Shown: positions 1 through 8,885, counted from the first letter of the stretch. The stretch is DNA of 15,139 nt from Candidatus Parcubacteria bacterium (GCA_023139655.1 JAGLNE010000030.1:1-15139), one strand, 5' to 3'. A program made the numbers and translations. The notes: generated by a model from the sequence alone, not told the origin.

Positions 1-480
1 TGTTATTGCACCATTTAGAGCTGGTGGCCGCCCAAACCGGAGTAGTTGTTCCGGATATGTTATCTACTAAAATTTGATCAGAGGTGGTAGCAACTACTGT
101 AGCAGTCACAGAAGTAGTGGCATAATTTGGCAGGACTAAAGTAACGGCTAGGTCTGATGTAATATCCCCGGTAGCATAACCGCTAAATACTCTGGTGGTG
201 CTGGCGGTTATATCTGAGTCAACGGATGATTCCCAAACACTTAGAGTATGATAATCCAAATTAGCGCAGTCCCCGCCTGTGCCAGTGTTTTCGCAAATAG
301 TAGACACATATTCAACAGGAACTTCATCCGCGCCAATATCCCAGGCGTTGCCGCGGGATGTGCCGTCTATGTCAGTAGAAAAAGACGTAGTCGCGTTGTA
401 CCACAACGCGACGCCGGCATCACGAGCGGCGGTGTCGTCTGGGTCTAAGTGGAAGTCGTTGTTGGTGCTATCTAAAAATG
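1..480 (-). repeat. Linker block B, second copy (giant gene)
   Basis: Matches 3733-4212 at a constant offset of 3,732 bases with no indel noticed. Over 371-470 against 4103-4202 I count five mismatches in 100. It spans the end of one helix, DIDGTSRGNAWDIGADE, and the B-type linker VEYVSTICE...LSVWE. Confidence 0.88.
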
Positions 481-3400
481 CAACGGTGGTACTGCCAAAT
501 CCGCTATCTGGTGAGGTAAAATCTGCGGTAATATTATTAGAACTAACCATATTACTAGGCGAGCCTTCAAAACAAGCGCAGTTTGCACTATAATCGCAGC
601 AATTTTGCATTATATTATTATATAAATAAAGCGTACCCTGCGAACCCCATGGAACAATTCCGGCAGCGCAATCATAAGTAGTATTATTATATATATACGC
701 CTTAGCTGTACCGACATTTAAATTAGCATAGATACCGATACCATTCTGTCCTGTTCCTGAATCATAAGTAAATCCATAGATAATATTATTCCAAACTTTA
801 GTAACGTTATTATCCTGCCGACTGCAATCAATAGCCCAACCCTCGCCGTTATCACCCAGGTCTGTTTTTATAATATTATTTGAAATTCTAACATCGGATT
901 CTCCGGTCGGAACAGATGTTAAGCTGATCAAAGCCCCATCATAACTAACATAATTATGATAAAATTGCAGACCGTCAATTCTTACAAAACTTTCATTTGA
1001 TTCTATCAACTGTCCATACCCAGTTCTAACAAAACGATAATATGAATCGTTATATTTGCCCTTATGTCTGGCTGCGCTTGTTGTGTATATTTTTAAGTAA
1101 TTATATTCCCCCGTAGTCCAGCCATTTATATCAAGCGTGCCTCCGGGGTTATCAACAATTGACCACGCCCCATCTATTTTCGCTACTGCTATTGCCGGGT
1201 TGCCGGCGTTACTTAAACGGACACAGTTGGAGGTAGCGCCTTCTAAGCAAACCCATTCGCCGTTCTGGAATGTAGAGCTGGCTATGTTATAGAGTAGTAT
1301 TTGATTAGAAGAAGTAGAAACTATAGTGGTGCTGGCGACCGCAAAAGACGTAGTGCCATACACAGACGAGCCGATCGGGATCCAGCCGGCACTGGAATCT
1401 ATGCTAAATACCAAAGTAGTAGTGGCGGTCAGATCGCATTGCACGCCGGTTTCCCAGCTACTTAGCGAAGAAAATTCCCCGGCCGTGCTGCCGGTCTGGT
1501 CAACAACTTTGGGTTCAAAATACACGCTAGCCTCGTCCGCGCCTATGTCCCAGGTACTGGCGCCACTCTCACCGCCCGGCGGCCGTATCCAGCCGTCAAT
1601 ATCATCTGTGACGATAGACGCCACAGAACTAGTCCCTTGGTCAATGCCGGCTGATGTTGGAGCGAGGTGGTAATCTTTATTAGCTTCGTCTACGAAAGTG
1701 ACGGTGGTGGTGGTTAAAGAGTTGTCGCCCGGAGCGGTCCAGTCGTCGGAAATATTATAATCACTTTCCGACTCAAATGCCCAGCTGGCATAAAAACCAT
1801 AATTACAATTTTGCGCGATATTATTTATTATAATCTGTGTTGAGCCATTATCATTATCTTGATAACCTATATCAGAATTATAAACAGTATTATTATAAAC
1901 ATAAAGAATCCAATCACTACCATTTTCAATTCCGTGCGCTCTGGTTGTATCGCTTGTGCCTATGTCATAAACTATATTATTCCAAATTCTTACGATTGAA
2001 CCAGCGCCGGTAGCGCGTGGGTATATCCCGCGATAACTATGCGCGGATGAAGGATTTGACCCTTTGATAATATTATTACTTATATAAATAGAGGAATTAA
2101 CTCCGGTTTCCCAAGTAGAAATACCATCACTATTGTTATTTGTCTGAGTTTGGTAAATTTGTAAACCATCTATTCTAACATGGTCGTCTTGAATATAAAT
2201 TACATTAATAGCATTAGAAGAAAGCCGATATTTATCATCATCCCATTTACCTGTATGCCTCTGGCTTTCCCCTACTTCGTCTGTATCAACCGGAGTATAT
2301 ATTTTTAAATAATTGTTTTCACCAGTAGTCCAACCATTGATTGTCACAGCCGTACTGTCCACCGCATCCCCATAACAAGCAATATTCCATTGCTCATAAT
2401 TATTAACCAGATCCCGGCCTTCCTCATCGGCTTGGCTTGGATTCCAGTCATCAAAATTCTCTACCGCATCCGGAATACCGGTATTTTCCTGCCCTGATTC
2501 CGCGTCTGATAGCGATGTGTAGGCACGGAATATGCACCAGCCCGAATCAGCCGTCACGTCGCTTGGATTATTGCCGGCTGTGGTTTTAACTGTGTATGTA
2601 GTTGATGACGTGCGTCCTGATATAAACAATATAGACGATGAGGCGTTATAGACAATCGCGTCGCCCACGCCAATGGTATCAGCCAACCCAATCGTAAATG
2701 TCGCCAATGACGTTGAAGAAGAAACCGACATATTCCCACCCGTAGCGGCGCAAGATTTTGCGCCTGTAGAACCCGGCCCAACCGACCGATATATCACCGC
2801 CATACTATACTCATCCGCGCCAATATCCCAGGTGCCATTATACGGCCTGGTCCAGCCGTCTATGTCGGTGCTTATGCCGGAAATCACATTTAAAGTAGAG
2901 CTGGATGTAATATCAAAACCAAAATCTTTAGCACCAGTGTCATCCTGAGCCAAATGGAAATCTTTAGTACTAGTAGAGACAAAACTGAAAGTCTGATTAA
3001 CGCGGTTATTATCTCCTTGGCCTGGTGAATCATCAATATGATCAGTTGAATTATAATCAGTGCCATAGGCAAAGGCACCGCTAAATGGATTAGTGGTGCT
3101 GGCAATAAGATTATTTATAGCGATTGTGCTTGCCCCACTGCTGTTACTATAAATACCATTATCCGCATTATAAATTGTATTATTATATACGTAAGCTGTA
3201 GCGTATGAATCAATATATATAGCAGTGTCTGCACCATCGCCATCCACAAAATCATAAAAAATATTATTCCATATCCTAAAGTTTCCATAATCTTGATAAC
3301 TGTTTTGTATACCTCGACCCTGATTTGTTAAACCACTATAGTCAGCCAAGAGAATATTATTAGAATAATGGATATCTGAATCTACATTATCTATATTAGA

Positions 3401-6400
3401 TGAAAGAATATTTGGGTAAACAGACCCACTGCGTTTATGTTTGAACTGTAGACCATCTATTCTGGTATATTCTTCATAAGTTCGAATTACTATAGTTGAG
3501 GTATCATCAATAAACATCCGATAGGCTGTATAATCCCACTTACCCTCATGCCTAGCCGCACTCGCTGTATAAATTTTAATATAATTATCATAATCAGTAG
3601 TCCAATTACCAATATCAACTGCCGCTGTATCACTCGCACTCCAGCTGCCGTCTATTTTGGCAATGGCGATCGGGCTGGCGCCGAGCTCGTCTCCAGTACC
3701 GCCAATATTCCAGGCAATGGCGCAGGCCGTGGTGTCATTGCACCATTTAGAGCTGGTGGCGGCAATTACCGGAGTGGTGGTGCCGGATATGTTATCTATT
3801 AGAATTTGGTCTGATGTAGTGGCAACTACTGTAGCTGTCACAGAAGTAGTAGCATAATTTGGCAGAACTAAAGTGACTGCCAGATCTGCTGTAATATCCC
3901 CGGTGGCATAGCCGGAAAATACCCGGGTAGTACTAGCCGTAATATCTGAGTCAACAGCCGCTTCCCAGACGCTAAGAGTGTGATAGTCCAGATTAGCGCA
4001 GTCCCCGCCGGTGCCAGTGCCCTCACAGATCGTAGATACATATTCTACCGGCACCTCGTCCGCGCCAATATCCCAGGCGCCGCCTCTTGATGTTCCGTCT
4101 ATGTCAGTAGAAAAAGACGTAGTCGCGTTGTACCACAACGCGACGCCTGCGTCACGAGCAGCGGTGTCGTCTGTGTCTAAGTGGAAGTCGTTGTTGGTGC
4201 TGTCTAAAAATGTGACAGTAGTTGTTGTCTTGGAATTAGAGCCCGGAGCGGTCCAGTCGGAGGAGATGTTGTAGCCGGAGGCTGAATTACAACCATTATC
4301 ATAAAAATCTAGACTAGTATTAATATTAGCAATATTATTTCTCATGAATACATAACCATCCTCGCAATAATACCCGTAATTATTATCATATACAGTATTG
4401 TTATATATATAACCATGGGAATTAGTATTAGAACGCATAAAAATCCCCGTGTCAAAACCATAGACAATATTATTGTATACATAATAATGGTCAGTACCGG
4501 CTAAACCGCCACGGCTTATAGCGTAAGCATTGGCCTGATTATCTGACCTCACTATATTATTGCTGATCGTAATATTACTGCTTCCATCAAAAACAAAGCC
4601 ATAGCCACCGCTATTACGGTCCTGATAAAGTTGTATACCGTCAATGATCACACTATCGTTATTAATATCGAAAGGCCTACTATTATTATTGGATTTAAAT
4701 ACGTATTTACTATCGCTCCATTTCCCCTGATGTCTAGCCGAATCCGTCGTATAAACCCGAATATAATTATACTCACCAGTAGTCCAGCCCTCTATATCTA
4801 CGGCTGAAGTGTCGGCACTGCTCCACGCCCCATCAATCTTAGCCACAGCAATAGCCGGGTTGCCGGCGTTGCTTAAACGGACGCAGTTGCTTGTCGCGCC
4901 TTCAAGGCAGACCCATTCTCCGTTTTGGAAAGTGCTAGAAGCGATATTATAGAGAAGTATTTGGTTTGATGACGTTGCCACAATCGTCGTGCTGGCCACG
5001 GCAAAAGACGTAGTACCGTACACAGACGAGCCGATCGGGATCCAGCCGGTAGAGGTAGAAATAGAGAAAACAAGAGTGGTAGTGGCGGTTAAGTCGCACT
5101 GCACACCTGTTTCCCAGCTACTTAGAGAACTAAATTCCCCGGCCGTGCTACCGCTTTGGTCAACGACCTTGGGCTCAAAATACACACTGGCCTCGTCCGC
5201 GCCAATATCCCAGGTGTTAGCGCCTGCATCTCCGCCCGGAGGACGTATCCAGCCGTCAATATCATCTGTCACGACCGACGACACAGAACTAGTCCCCTGG
5301 TCTATGCCGGCTGATGTTGGGGCGAGGTGAAAATCTTTGTTTGCCGAGTCTACGAAAGTGACGGTGGTGGTGGTTAATGAGTTGTCGCCCGGGGCGGTCC
5401 AGTCGGAGGAGATGTTGTTGCCAGAGTCTGAATCGCAGGTACTATTATAAAAATCACTTGTTGTATTATTGTTAGTGATATTATTTCTGGCGGTTACATA
5501 ATCATCACGACAGCGGATACCATTATTATTGCCATATACAGTATTATTATATATATAACCATGGGCATTCGCGTTGGAACGTAAATATATCCCAAGATTA
5601 AAACCATAAGCAATATTGTTATAAATATAACGATTACCAGTACCAGCCGAAGATCCGCAATTTATCGCGGTATCATTAGCTTGATTGTCTGACTTGAAAA
5701 TATTATTACTAATAGTAGTATTATTACTTGCGTCGAACACAATACCATGGCCACCATCATTCCTGTTTTGATAAAGCTGTATGCCATCAATAATCACATT
5801 ATCCACGTCTATGTTAAATGGATAATCAGCGTTATTGGATTGAAAAACATATTTATTATCATCCCATTTTCCCGCATGTCTTTGCGTTTCGCCAACTTCC
5901 CAGGTGTACACCGGGGTGTACACTTTTATATAATTACCAGACCCTGTTGTCCAACCGCCAACCACAACCGCCGCGTTATCGGCCGCCGTGGTACTGGCAT
6001 AGCAAGGCACAAACATTAAAGTATTAGAGGCGACGAGGTCCAGGCCAATAAGTACATCCTCGTCCACACTAGAGTTAATACTGCTGTTAACATCCTCTTC
6101 TAAATGATCCTCCCAGTCGTCTAATAATTCAAAAGCGCGGTAAATAGAACAAGCCGCTGAGCTGGTCGCGGTGGGTAAATTATTATACCCGCCCTGAATA
6201 CTAAATGTGCTGGAGCTAGTGCGGCCGATTATATACGCCAAGGCGTAATAGCCACTTCCGCCGTACTGGATAACGTCCCCCACGCCCACATTATCCGGCT
6301 GGCCCACGCTAAATACGGCCGTGGAAGTTCCGGCATAAGTGCTGACAGTCACCGTGCTAGCGCTTGTCTTTAAATCCGCTTCCGTATTACCCACGCTACG

Positions 6401-7663
6401 GTAAGCCGTATAAACGATCTCGTCCGCGCCAATATCAAATAACCCACTCCTGGTTTCGCCGTCAATATCAGTGGTAAACAAAGAATCAACCGAAGTGGTG
6501 CCGTTTTTTCTGGCCGAAGTATCAATAATAGACAAGTGATAGTCCTCGGTAGAAGTGGACACAAAATCAACCGTGGTCGTGGTCATGGAACTGTCCCCGG
6601 GCGCGCTCCAGTCGCTTGATATGTTATTACCGGATAAAGAATGCCAAGTACCGCCGGTAGAAGTACGGAAATCATAGCCGGCTAAAGTTATGTCATTGGC
6701 AATATTATTTCTAACAGTTGCCGTGCCGGCGTAGATAAGATAGCCGGAATCGCAATTATTTACTGTGTTATTATACGCGTACACCGTCAGGTCATCATCG
6801 TAAAAATCCATGCCCACGGAATTATCGTTGCTGTCAAAATCATAAACAATATTATTCCATACCTTGGCCGTAGCCGTAGCTGTCATATTAACAAACCTTA
6901 AGCCGTCATGATAATTCTGGCTGCCGCCGTTAACGCCCTTAATAATATTGTTGGAAACCTGCCATTCGCCGCCGCCACCGGGCGTGCTCAAATCCACGTT
7001 TATACCGCATTCGTCCGCGCCATTAATAGCCGTTACTTCTATCTGCAGGCCGTCAACACGGACGTAGGCCTCTTCTATTTTTAGAATATTATCATTTGAC
7101 GCGCTTAATCTGTATTTAGCAGTACTCCACTTCCCGTTATGCCGGCCATAAGGGTCGTCCGGGTCAGTCCAGATTTTAATATAAGTGCTTGTAGCCGTGG
7201 TCCAGCCATCAACCGTAACATTGGTCGTATCCGCCGATCCGGCAGTAGAGCGGCACTTAGCTGTAGCAATAACGCTGTCGCCGGCATCACTTATTACAAC
7301 ATAGTGAACGTCCTGGGTCTGGTAGATCTGCTCACCGGACTGGAACGGCCCGCTGGCTACGGCTGTCAACAGTATCTGTCCGCTGGTAGTATGCTCGGCC
7401 GTCGCGGTCGCGCCGGAAGTGGCGCCGGTAACGCTAGCCCCGTCCGCGACAGTACCGGAAGCCGTGGAATACGAAAACACCAGCGTCGTAGTCGCGGTTA
7501 AGTCGCACTGCACAGCTGTTTCCCAAGCATCAAGCGTGGTAAAACTCGTCCCCGGGCCAGAGTCTGGGTCAACGATGGCGATGAATTCGGTCGATGCCGA
7601 AACATCCCGTGCTGCTAACACAGTTATTACTATAAACAGAATTGTCAAAAATATTTTCTTCAT
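1..7663 (-). CDS. Giant secreted modular beta-helix surface protein (C-terminus beyond window)
   Basis: One open frame of 2,554 codons from ATG at 7663 runs off the left edge; the frame is consistent at all six module ends I checked. The N-terminus has a signal peptide: MKK, a hydrophobic stretch at about residues 4-18, then VSA-ST with likely cleavage after Ala23. The mature protein is a chain of modules of about 400 residues. Each begins with a Thr/Ser-rich beta-rich linker (SLSSWETGVQCDLTATTTLV type), continues with VDGLQI, ISNNI, VYNNIVY, IYNNTVY and RNNI ladders typical of right-handed parallel beta-helices, then SSDWTAPG, FVDSxNKDFHL and a closing DIDG...WDIGADE, the hallmark of choice-of-anchor-Q-type proteins. 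Module ends are encoded near 6428, 5203, 4065, 2820, 1543 and 333. It is probably exported and displayed as a surface stalk or adhesin; no catalytic residues were recognised. The anchor, if any, lies outside the window. There is no clear Shine-Dalgarno. The fold call is strong; the role is unknown. Confidence 0.9.
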   Translation of the reverse strand, partial: MKKIFLTILFIVITVLAARDVSASTEFIAIVDPDSGPGTSFTTLDAWETAVQCDLTATTTLVFSYSTASGTVADGASVTGATSGATATAEHTTSGQILLTAVASGPFQSGEQIYQTQDVHYVVISDAGDSVIATAKCRSTAGSADTTNVTVDGWTTATSTYIKIWTDPDDPYGRHNGKWSTAKYRLSASNDNILKIEEAYVRVDGLQIEVTAINGADECGINVDLSTPGGGGEWQVSNNIIKGVNGGSQNYHDGLRFVNMTATATAKVWNNIVYDFDSNDNSVGMDFYDDDLTVYAYNNTVNNCDSGYLIYAGTATVRNNIANDITLAGYDFRTSTGGTWHSLSGNNISSDWSAPGDSSMTTTTVDFVSTSTEDYHLSIIDTSARKNGTTSVDSLFTTDIDGETRSGLFDIGADEIVYTAYRSVGNTEADLKTSASTVTVSTYAGTSTAVFSVGQPDNVGVGDVIQYGGSGYYALAYIIGRTSSSTFSIQGGYNNLPTATSSAACSIYRAFELLDDWEDHLEEDVNSSINSSVDEDVLIGLDLVASNTLMFVPCYASTTAADNAAVVVGGWTTGSGNYIKVYTPVYTWEVGETQRHAGKWDDNKYVFQSNNADYPFNIDVDNVIIDGIQLYQNRNDGGHGIVFDASNNTTISNNIFKSDNQANDTAINCGSSAGTGNRYIYNNIAYGFNLGIYLRSNANAHGYIYNNTVYGNNNGIRCRDDYVTARNNITNNNTTSDFYNSTCDSDSGNNISSDWTAPGDNSLTTTTVTFVDSANKDFHLAPTSAGIDQGTSSVSSVVTDDIDGWIRPPGGDAGANTWDIGADEASVYFEPKVVDQSGSTAGEFSSLSSWETGVQCDLTATTTLVFSISTSTGWIPIGSSVYGTTSFAVASTTIVATSSNQILLYNIASSTFQNGEWVCLEGATSNCVRLSNAGNPAIAVAKIDGAWSSADTSAVDIEGWTTGEYNYIRVYTTDSARHQGKWSDSKYVFKSNNNSRPFDINNDSVIIDGIQLYQDRNSGGYGFVFDGSSNITISNNIVRSDNQANAYAISRGGLAGTDHYYVYNNIVYGFDTGIFMRSNTNSHGYIYNNTVYDNNYGYYCEDGYVFMRNNIANINTSLDFYDNGCNSASGYNISSDWTAPGSNSKTTTTVTFLDSTNNDFHLDTDDTAARDAGVALWYNATTSFSTDIDGTSRGGAWDIGADEVPVEYVSTICEGTGTGGDCANLDYHTLSVWEAAVDSDITASTTRVFSGYATGDITADLAVTLVLPNYATTSVTATVVATTSDQILIDNISGTTTPVIAATSSKWCNDTTACAIAWNIGGTGDELGASPIAIAKIDGSWSASDTAAVDIGNWTTDYDNYIKIYTASAARHEGKWDYTAYRMFIDDTSTIVIRTYEEYTRIDGLQFKHKRSGSVYPNILSSNIDNVDSDIHYSNNILLADYSGLTNQGRGIQNSYQDYGNFRIWNNIFYDFVDGDGADTAIYIDSYATAYVYNNTIYNADNGIYSNSSGASTIAINNLIASTTNPFSGAFAYGTDYNSTDHIDDSPGQGDNNRVNQTFSFVSTSTKDFHLAQDDTGAKDFGFDITSSSTLNVISGISTDIDGWTRPYNGTWDIGADEYSMAVIYRSVGPGSTGAKSCAATGGNMSVSSSTSLATFTIGLADTIGVGDAIVYNASSSILFISGRTSSTTYTVKTTAGNNPSDVTADSGWCIFRAYTSLSDAESGQENTGIPDAVENFDDWNPSQADEEGRDLVNNYEQWNIACYGDAVDSTAVTINGWTTGENNYLKIYTPVDTDEVGESQRHTGKWDDDKYRLSSNAINVIYIQDDHVRIDGLQIYQTQTNNNSDGISTWETGVNSSIYISNNIIKGSNPSSAHSYRGIYPRATGAGSIVRIWNNIVYDIGTSDTTRAHGIENGSDWILYVYNNTVYNSDIGYQDNDNGSTQIIINNIAQNCNYGFYASWAFESESDYNISDDWTAPGDNSLTTTTVTFVDEANKDYHLAPTSAGIDQGTSSVASIVTDDIDGWIRPPGGESGASTWDIGADEASVYFEPKVVDQTGSTAGEFSSLSSWETGVQCDLTATTTLVFSIDSSAGWIPIGSSVYGTTSFAVASTTIVSTSSNQILLYNIASSTFQNGEWVCLEGATSNCVRLSNAGNPAIAVAKIDGAWSIVDNPGGTLDINGWTTGEYNYLKIYTTSAARHKGKYNDSYYRFVRTGYGQLIESNESFVRIDGLQFYHNYVSYDGALISLTSVPTGESDVRISNNIIKTDLGDNGEGWAIDCSRQDNNVTKVWNNIIYGFTYDSGTGQNGIGIYANLNVGTAKAYIYNNTTYDCAAGIVPWGSQGTLYLYNNIMQNCCDYSANCACFEGSPSNMVSSNNITADFTSPDSGFGSTTVAFLDSTNNDFHLDPDDTAARDAGVALWYNATTSFSTDIDGTSRGNAWDIGADEVPVEYVSTICENTGTGGDCANLDYHTLSVWESSVDSDITASTTRVFSGYATGDITSDLAVTLVLPNYATTSVTATVVATTSDQILVDNISGTTTPVWAATSSKWCNN
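390..412. repeat. Perfect inverted repeat inside the giant gene
   Basis: gtcgcgttgt and acaacgcgac are exact reverse complements separated by acc. They encode part of VALWYNATTSF. The identical structure is at 4122-4144. Confidence 0.85.
1196..1745 (-). repeat. Linker block A, second copy (giant gene)
   Basis: Matches 4856-5405 at a constant offset of 3,660 bases. It encodes the module end SAGIDQGTS...DIDGWIRPPGG...WDIGADEA and the A linker with EPKVVDQ, SLSSWETGVQCDL and WVCLEGATSNCVRLS, a conserved cysteine pair. Confidence 0.88.
3733..4212 (-). repeat. Linker block B, first copy (giant gene)
   Basis: Partner of 1-480. It encodes the end of module A1 and the start of B1, including the TGTGGDCANLDYHTLSVWE stretch and the ATTSKWC-like end of the linker. 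Confidence 0.88.
4122..4144. repeat. Perfect inverted repeat inside the giant gene, second copy
   Basis: Same ten-base arms and acc spacer as at 390-412, kept exactly although the surrounding linker has accumulated changes. Confidence 0.85.
4270..4750 (-). repeat. Helix core A1, paralogous to the neighbouring C1 core
   Basis: Aligns with 5416-5896 at an offset of 1,146 bases. Shared features include the DGIQLYQ start, the SDNQAN segment, RSNxNxHGYIYNNTVY and the DFY...C end. It is less similar to the A2 core than to C1. Confidence 0.8.
4856..5405 (-). repeat. Linker block A, first copy (giant gene)
   Basis: Partner of 1196-1745; the two are almost identical over long runs, for example around cacagacgagccgatcggga. 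It joins helix core C1 to module A1. Confidence 0.88.
5416..5896 (-). repeat. Helix core C1, paralogous to the A1 core
   Basis: Adjacent duplicate of the 4270-4750 core. The C-type module start YRSVG upstream of it (about 6400) recurs at about 2790 for module C2, whose helix core is quite different. Confidence 0.8.
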
Positions 7664-7668
7664 TATTC

Positions 7669-7711
7669 CGCTGAATTTACGCGGACACTACGCGGCGTTC
7701 ACGCGGATGCG
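7669..7711. repeat. Family 1 left half, downstream of the GxxExxY gene
   Basis: The sequence gcggacactacgcggcgttc matches the left half of the full elements. It supplies the last codons and stop of the GxxExxY gene and the short leader of the giant gene, whose ATG is at 7663. Confidence 0.8.
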
Positions 7712-8103
7712 TTTTTTTCGCGCGCGGTGTCGTAAACAATGCGTTTCATTATTAGACCTTTCGGTGAAAAATTAATTAATAACCCTAATTTATATTTAGA
7801 ACCTCTAAGATATTTCCAGAACTGGTCAATATCACCTTTTGACATAAAGGGCTTACATTTTAGCTCAATAATTATTTTATTGTTTACTATAATGTCCGGG
7901 ATATAAATACCAACTTTAATATTCTTAAAATAAATATTGATTCTTTTTTGAGTTTCAATGTTTAATTTCTTTTCTTTCAATGCAATTTGCAATGCCTTTT
8001 CAATTATTTTTTCTTTAAATGCACCACCAAATTCATTCCATACTTCAAAACAGGCACCCCTAATTAAGTATGTTTCTTTTTCGTATAATAATTTATCCTC
8101 CAT
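7699..8103 (-). CDS. GxxExxY family protein (PDDEXK_3-like)
   Basis: A 134-residue protein resembling the GxxExxY family, small PDDEXK-nuclease-fold proteins of unknown substrate found in many phyla. Seen: an N-terminal helix with FEVWNEFG (residues 19-26), then AFKEKIIEKAL, where family members usually have GFLESVYEKAL; so the name-giving Gly and Tyr are Ala28 and Ile34 here, while the central Glu31 is kept. The nuclease-like core is PDIIVNN (Asp70) followed by IIIELKC (Glu80, Lys82), the D...ExK pattern. The C-terminal QFWKYLRG...LGLLINF is also typical. The last residues and the UGA stop lie in a half-copy of the TCCGCG repeat, and the opposite half-copy lies just upstream of the start. 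The family is well supported; DNA cleavage is possible but unproven. No Shine-Dalgarno is visible. Confidence 0.85.
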   Translation of the reverse strand: MEDKLLYEKETYLIRGACFEVWNEFGGAFKEKIIEKALQIALKEKKLNIETQKRINIYFKNIKVGIYIPDIIVNNKIIIELKCKPFMSKGDIDQFWKYLRGSKYKLGLLINFSPKGLIMKRIVYDTAREKNASA

Positions 8104-8109
8104 ATTTTT

Positions 8110-8150
8110 ATCCGCGTTAATTCAGCGTAGTGTCTGCGTTAAATCCGCGG
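8110..8150. repeat. Family 1 right half, upstream of the GxxExxY gene
   Basis: The sequence ttcagcgtagtgtctgcgtt between two tccgcg blocks matches the right half of the full elements. No left half adjoins it here; the matching left half lies on the other side of the GxxExxY gene. Confidence 0.82.
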
Positions 8151-8162
8151 AAAAGCGAAGCG

Positions 8163-8801
8163 TTAGCGAAGCTCCTTCTTCTTCCTAACAATCCCCCAAT
8201 CATAAGTCTTATCCTGGAACGGCTGTCCGGTAAGCAGGTCGTTGGCCTCAAATTCATCAAAACCGTGCTTGCTTAAATCAACAAAATAAAGACGGGCCCG
8301 GGTAATATCTATCAGGTTTCTTAATTTCTCTTCCTCCTCTGCTATTTGCTCTGCTGTAACCTCTTGGCCAAATATAGCCGCCTTCTCCTTAAGCTCGGCG
8401 ATCTTTATTGCCAATTCTTCTTGTATTTCTTCTTCAGTTAATCCCTCTCCGTCCGGCATTATTAGCTTGGCCGCGTGATCATTATTCAGTTTCATTTTCA
8501 ATATAAGATAGCTGGTCAATTCACTGCCGGAGAACTGATACTCAGCGTCATATACCGCCAAAACATCGCCTTTTTTCAGAGAACTGCGCAGATCTTCCAC
8601 CGGGTCTGGATTTTGCTGGCTGACCGCAGTCACGGCCACTTGATAAATTTGCTGCTTGTCCGTCTTTAAAATAGTTCTCCCTATGCCAATAGTCGGAACA
8701 ACTACGGCTAACATAATGAGCGGAGTAATAATTTTACGCTGGCTTAAGCGCTGCCGGATAAATTCTCTGATCCGCGTGATAAAAGATTCTTGATTTTTCA
8801 T
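8163..8801 (-). CDS. Single-pass membrane protein, paralogue of the upstream gene
   Basis: A 212-residue protein I do not recognise by name. It has a short basic N-terminus, one transmembrane helix at about residues 24-45, then a soluble part. The positive charges before the helix suggest N-in topology with the rest outside. It is a clear paralogue of the gene just upstream: both share IYQVAV, a DPVEDLRSSLKKGDVL-type block (residues 66-81), SYLILKMKL (97-105), an acidic helical segment (about 120-165), a RLYFVDL strand, FEANDLL, GQPF and a final Y.W.IV.KK. The last residues (ELR) and the stop fall in sequence resembling the gcgttagcgaag repeat, so the original end may have been replaced. The gap to the paralogue is 84 bases with no terminator. 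Possible role: partner or processing factor for the secreted giant protein, by context only. Confidence 0.85.
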   Translation of the reverse strand: MKNQESFITRIREFIRQRLSQRKIITPLIMLAVVVPTIGIGRTILKTDKQQIYQVAVTAVSQQNPDPVEDLRSSLKKGDVLAVYDAEYQFSGSELTSYLILKMKLNNDHAAKLIMPDGEGLTEEEIQEELAIKIAELKEKAAIFGQEVTAEQIAEEEEKLRNLIDITRARLYFVDLSKHGFDEFEANDLLTGQPFQDKTYDWGIVRKKKELR

Positions 8802-8885
8802 AGTGTTTTTTAAGTTAATTAGTTAAATAACATCTATAGAATTCGTAAACTAAATCTACTGTACTTGGTATTTATTTTCATATAT

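Noticed and set aside
279..5330. Plus-strand open frames of about 100-115 codons at 279-593, 1326-1673, 4011-4274 and 4989-5330, similar to one another in pairs
   Set aside because: They are antisense shadows of the duplicated linkers of the minus-strand giant gene; their mutual similarity comes from that duplication, and the sense frame has clear family motifs.
1..7663. A CRISPR array or tandem satellite, suggested by the regular repeats
   Set aside because: The period is over one kilobase, the repeats are protein-coding in one frame, and there are no short direct repeats with unique spacers.
7699..7701. Possible UGA recoding to glycine as in some CPR lineages
   Set aside because: UGA terminates the GxxExxY gene right after its family domain, and no in-frame UGA was found in the ribosomal genes or the giant gene.
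7958..8188. Plus-strand frame of 76 codons opposite the GxxExxY gene
   Set aside because: It lies antisense to a recognised family and runs into the repeat; no support for coding.
8802..8885. A promoter between the two membrane paralogues
   Set aside because: AT-rich with no -10/-35 pair at acceptable spacing; the genes can be co-transcribed.
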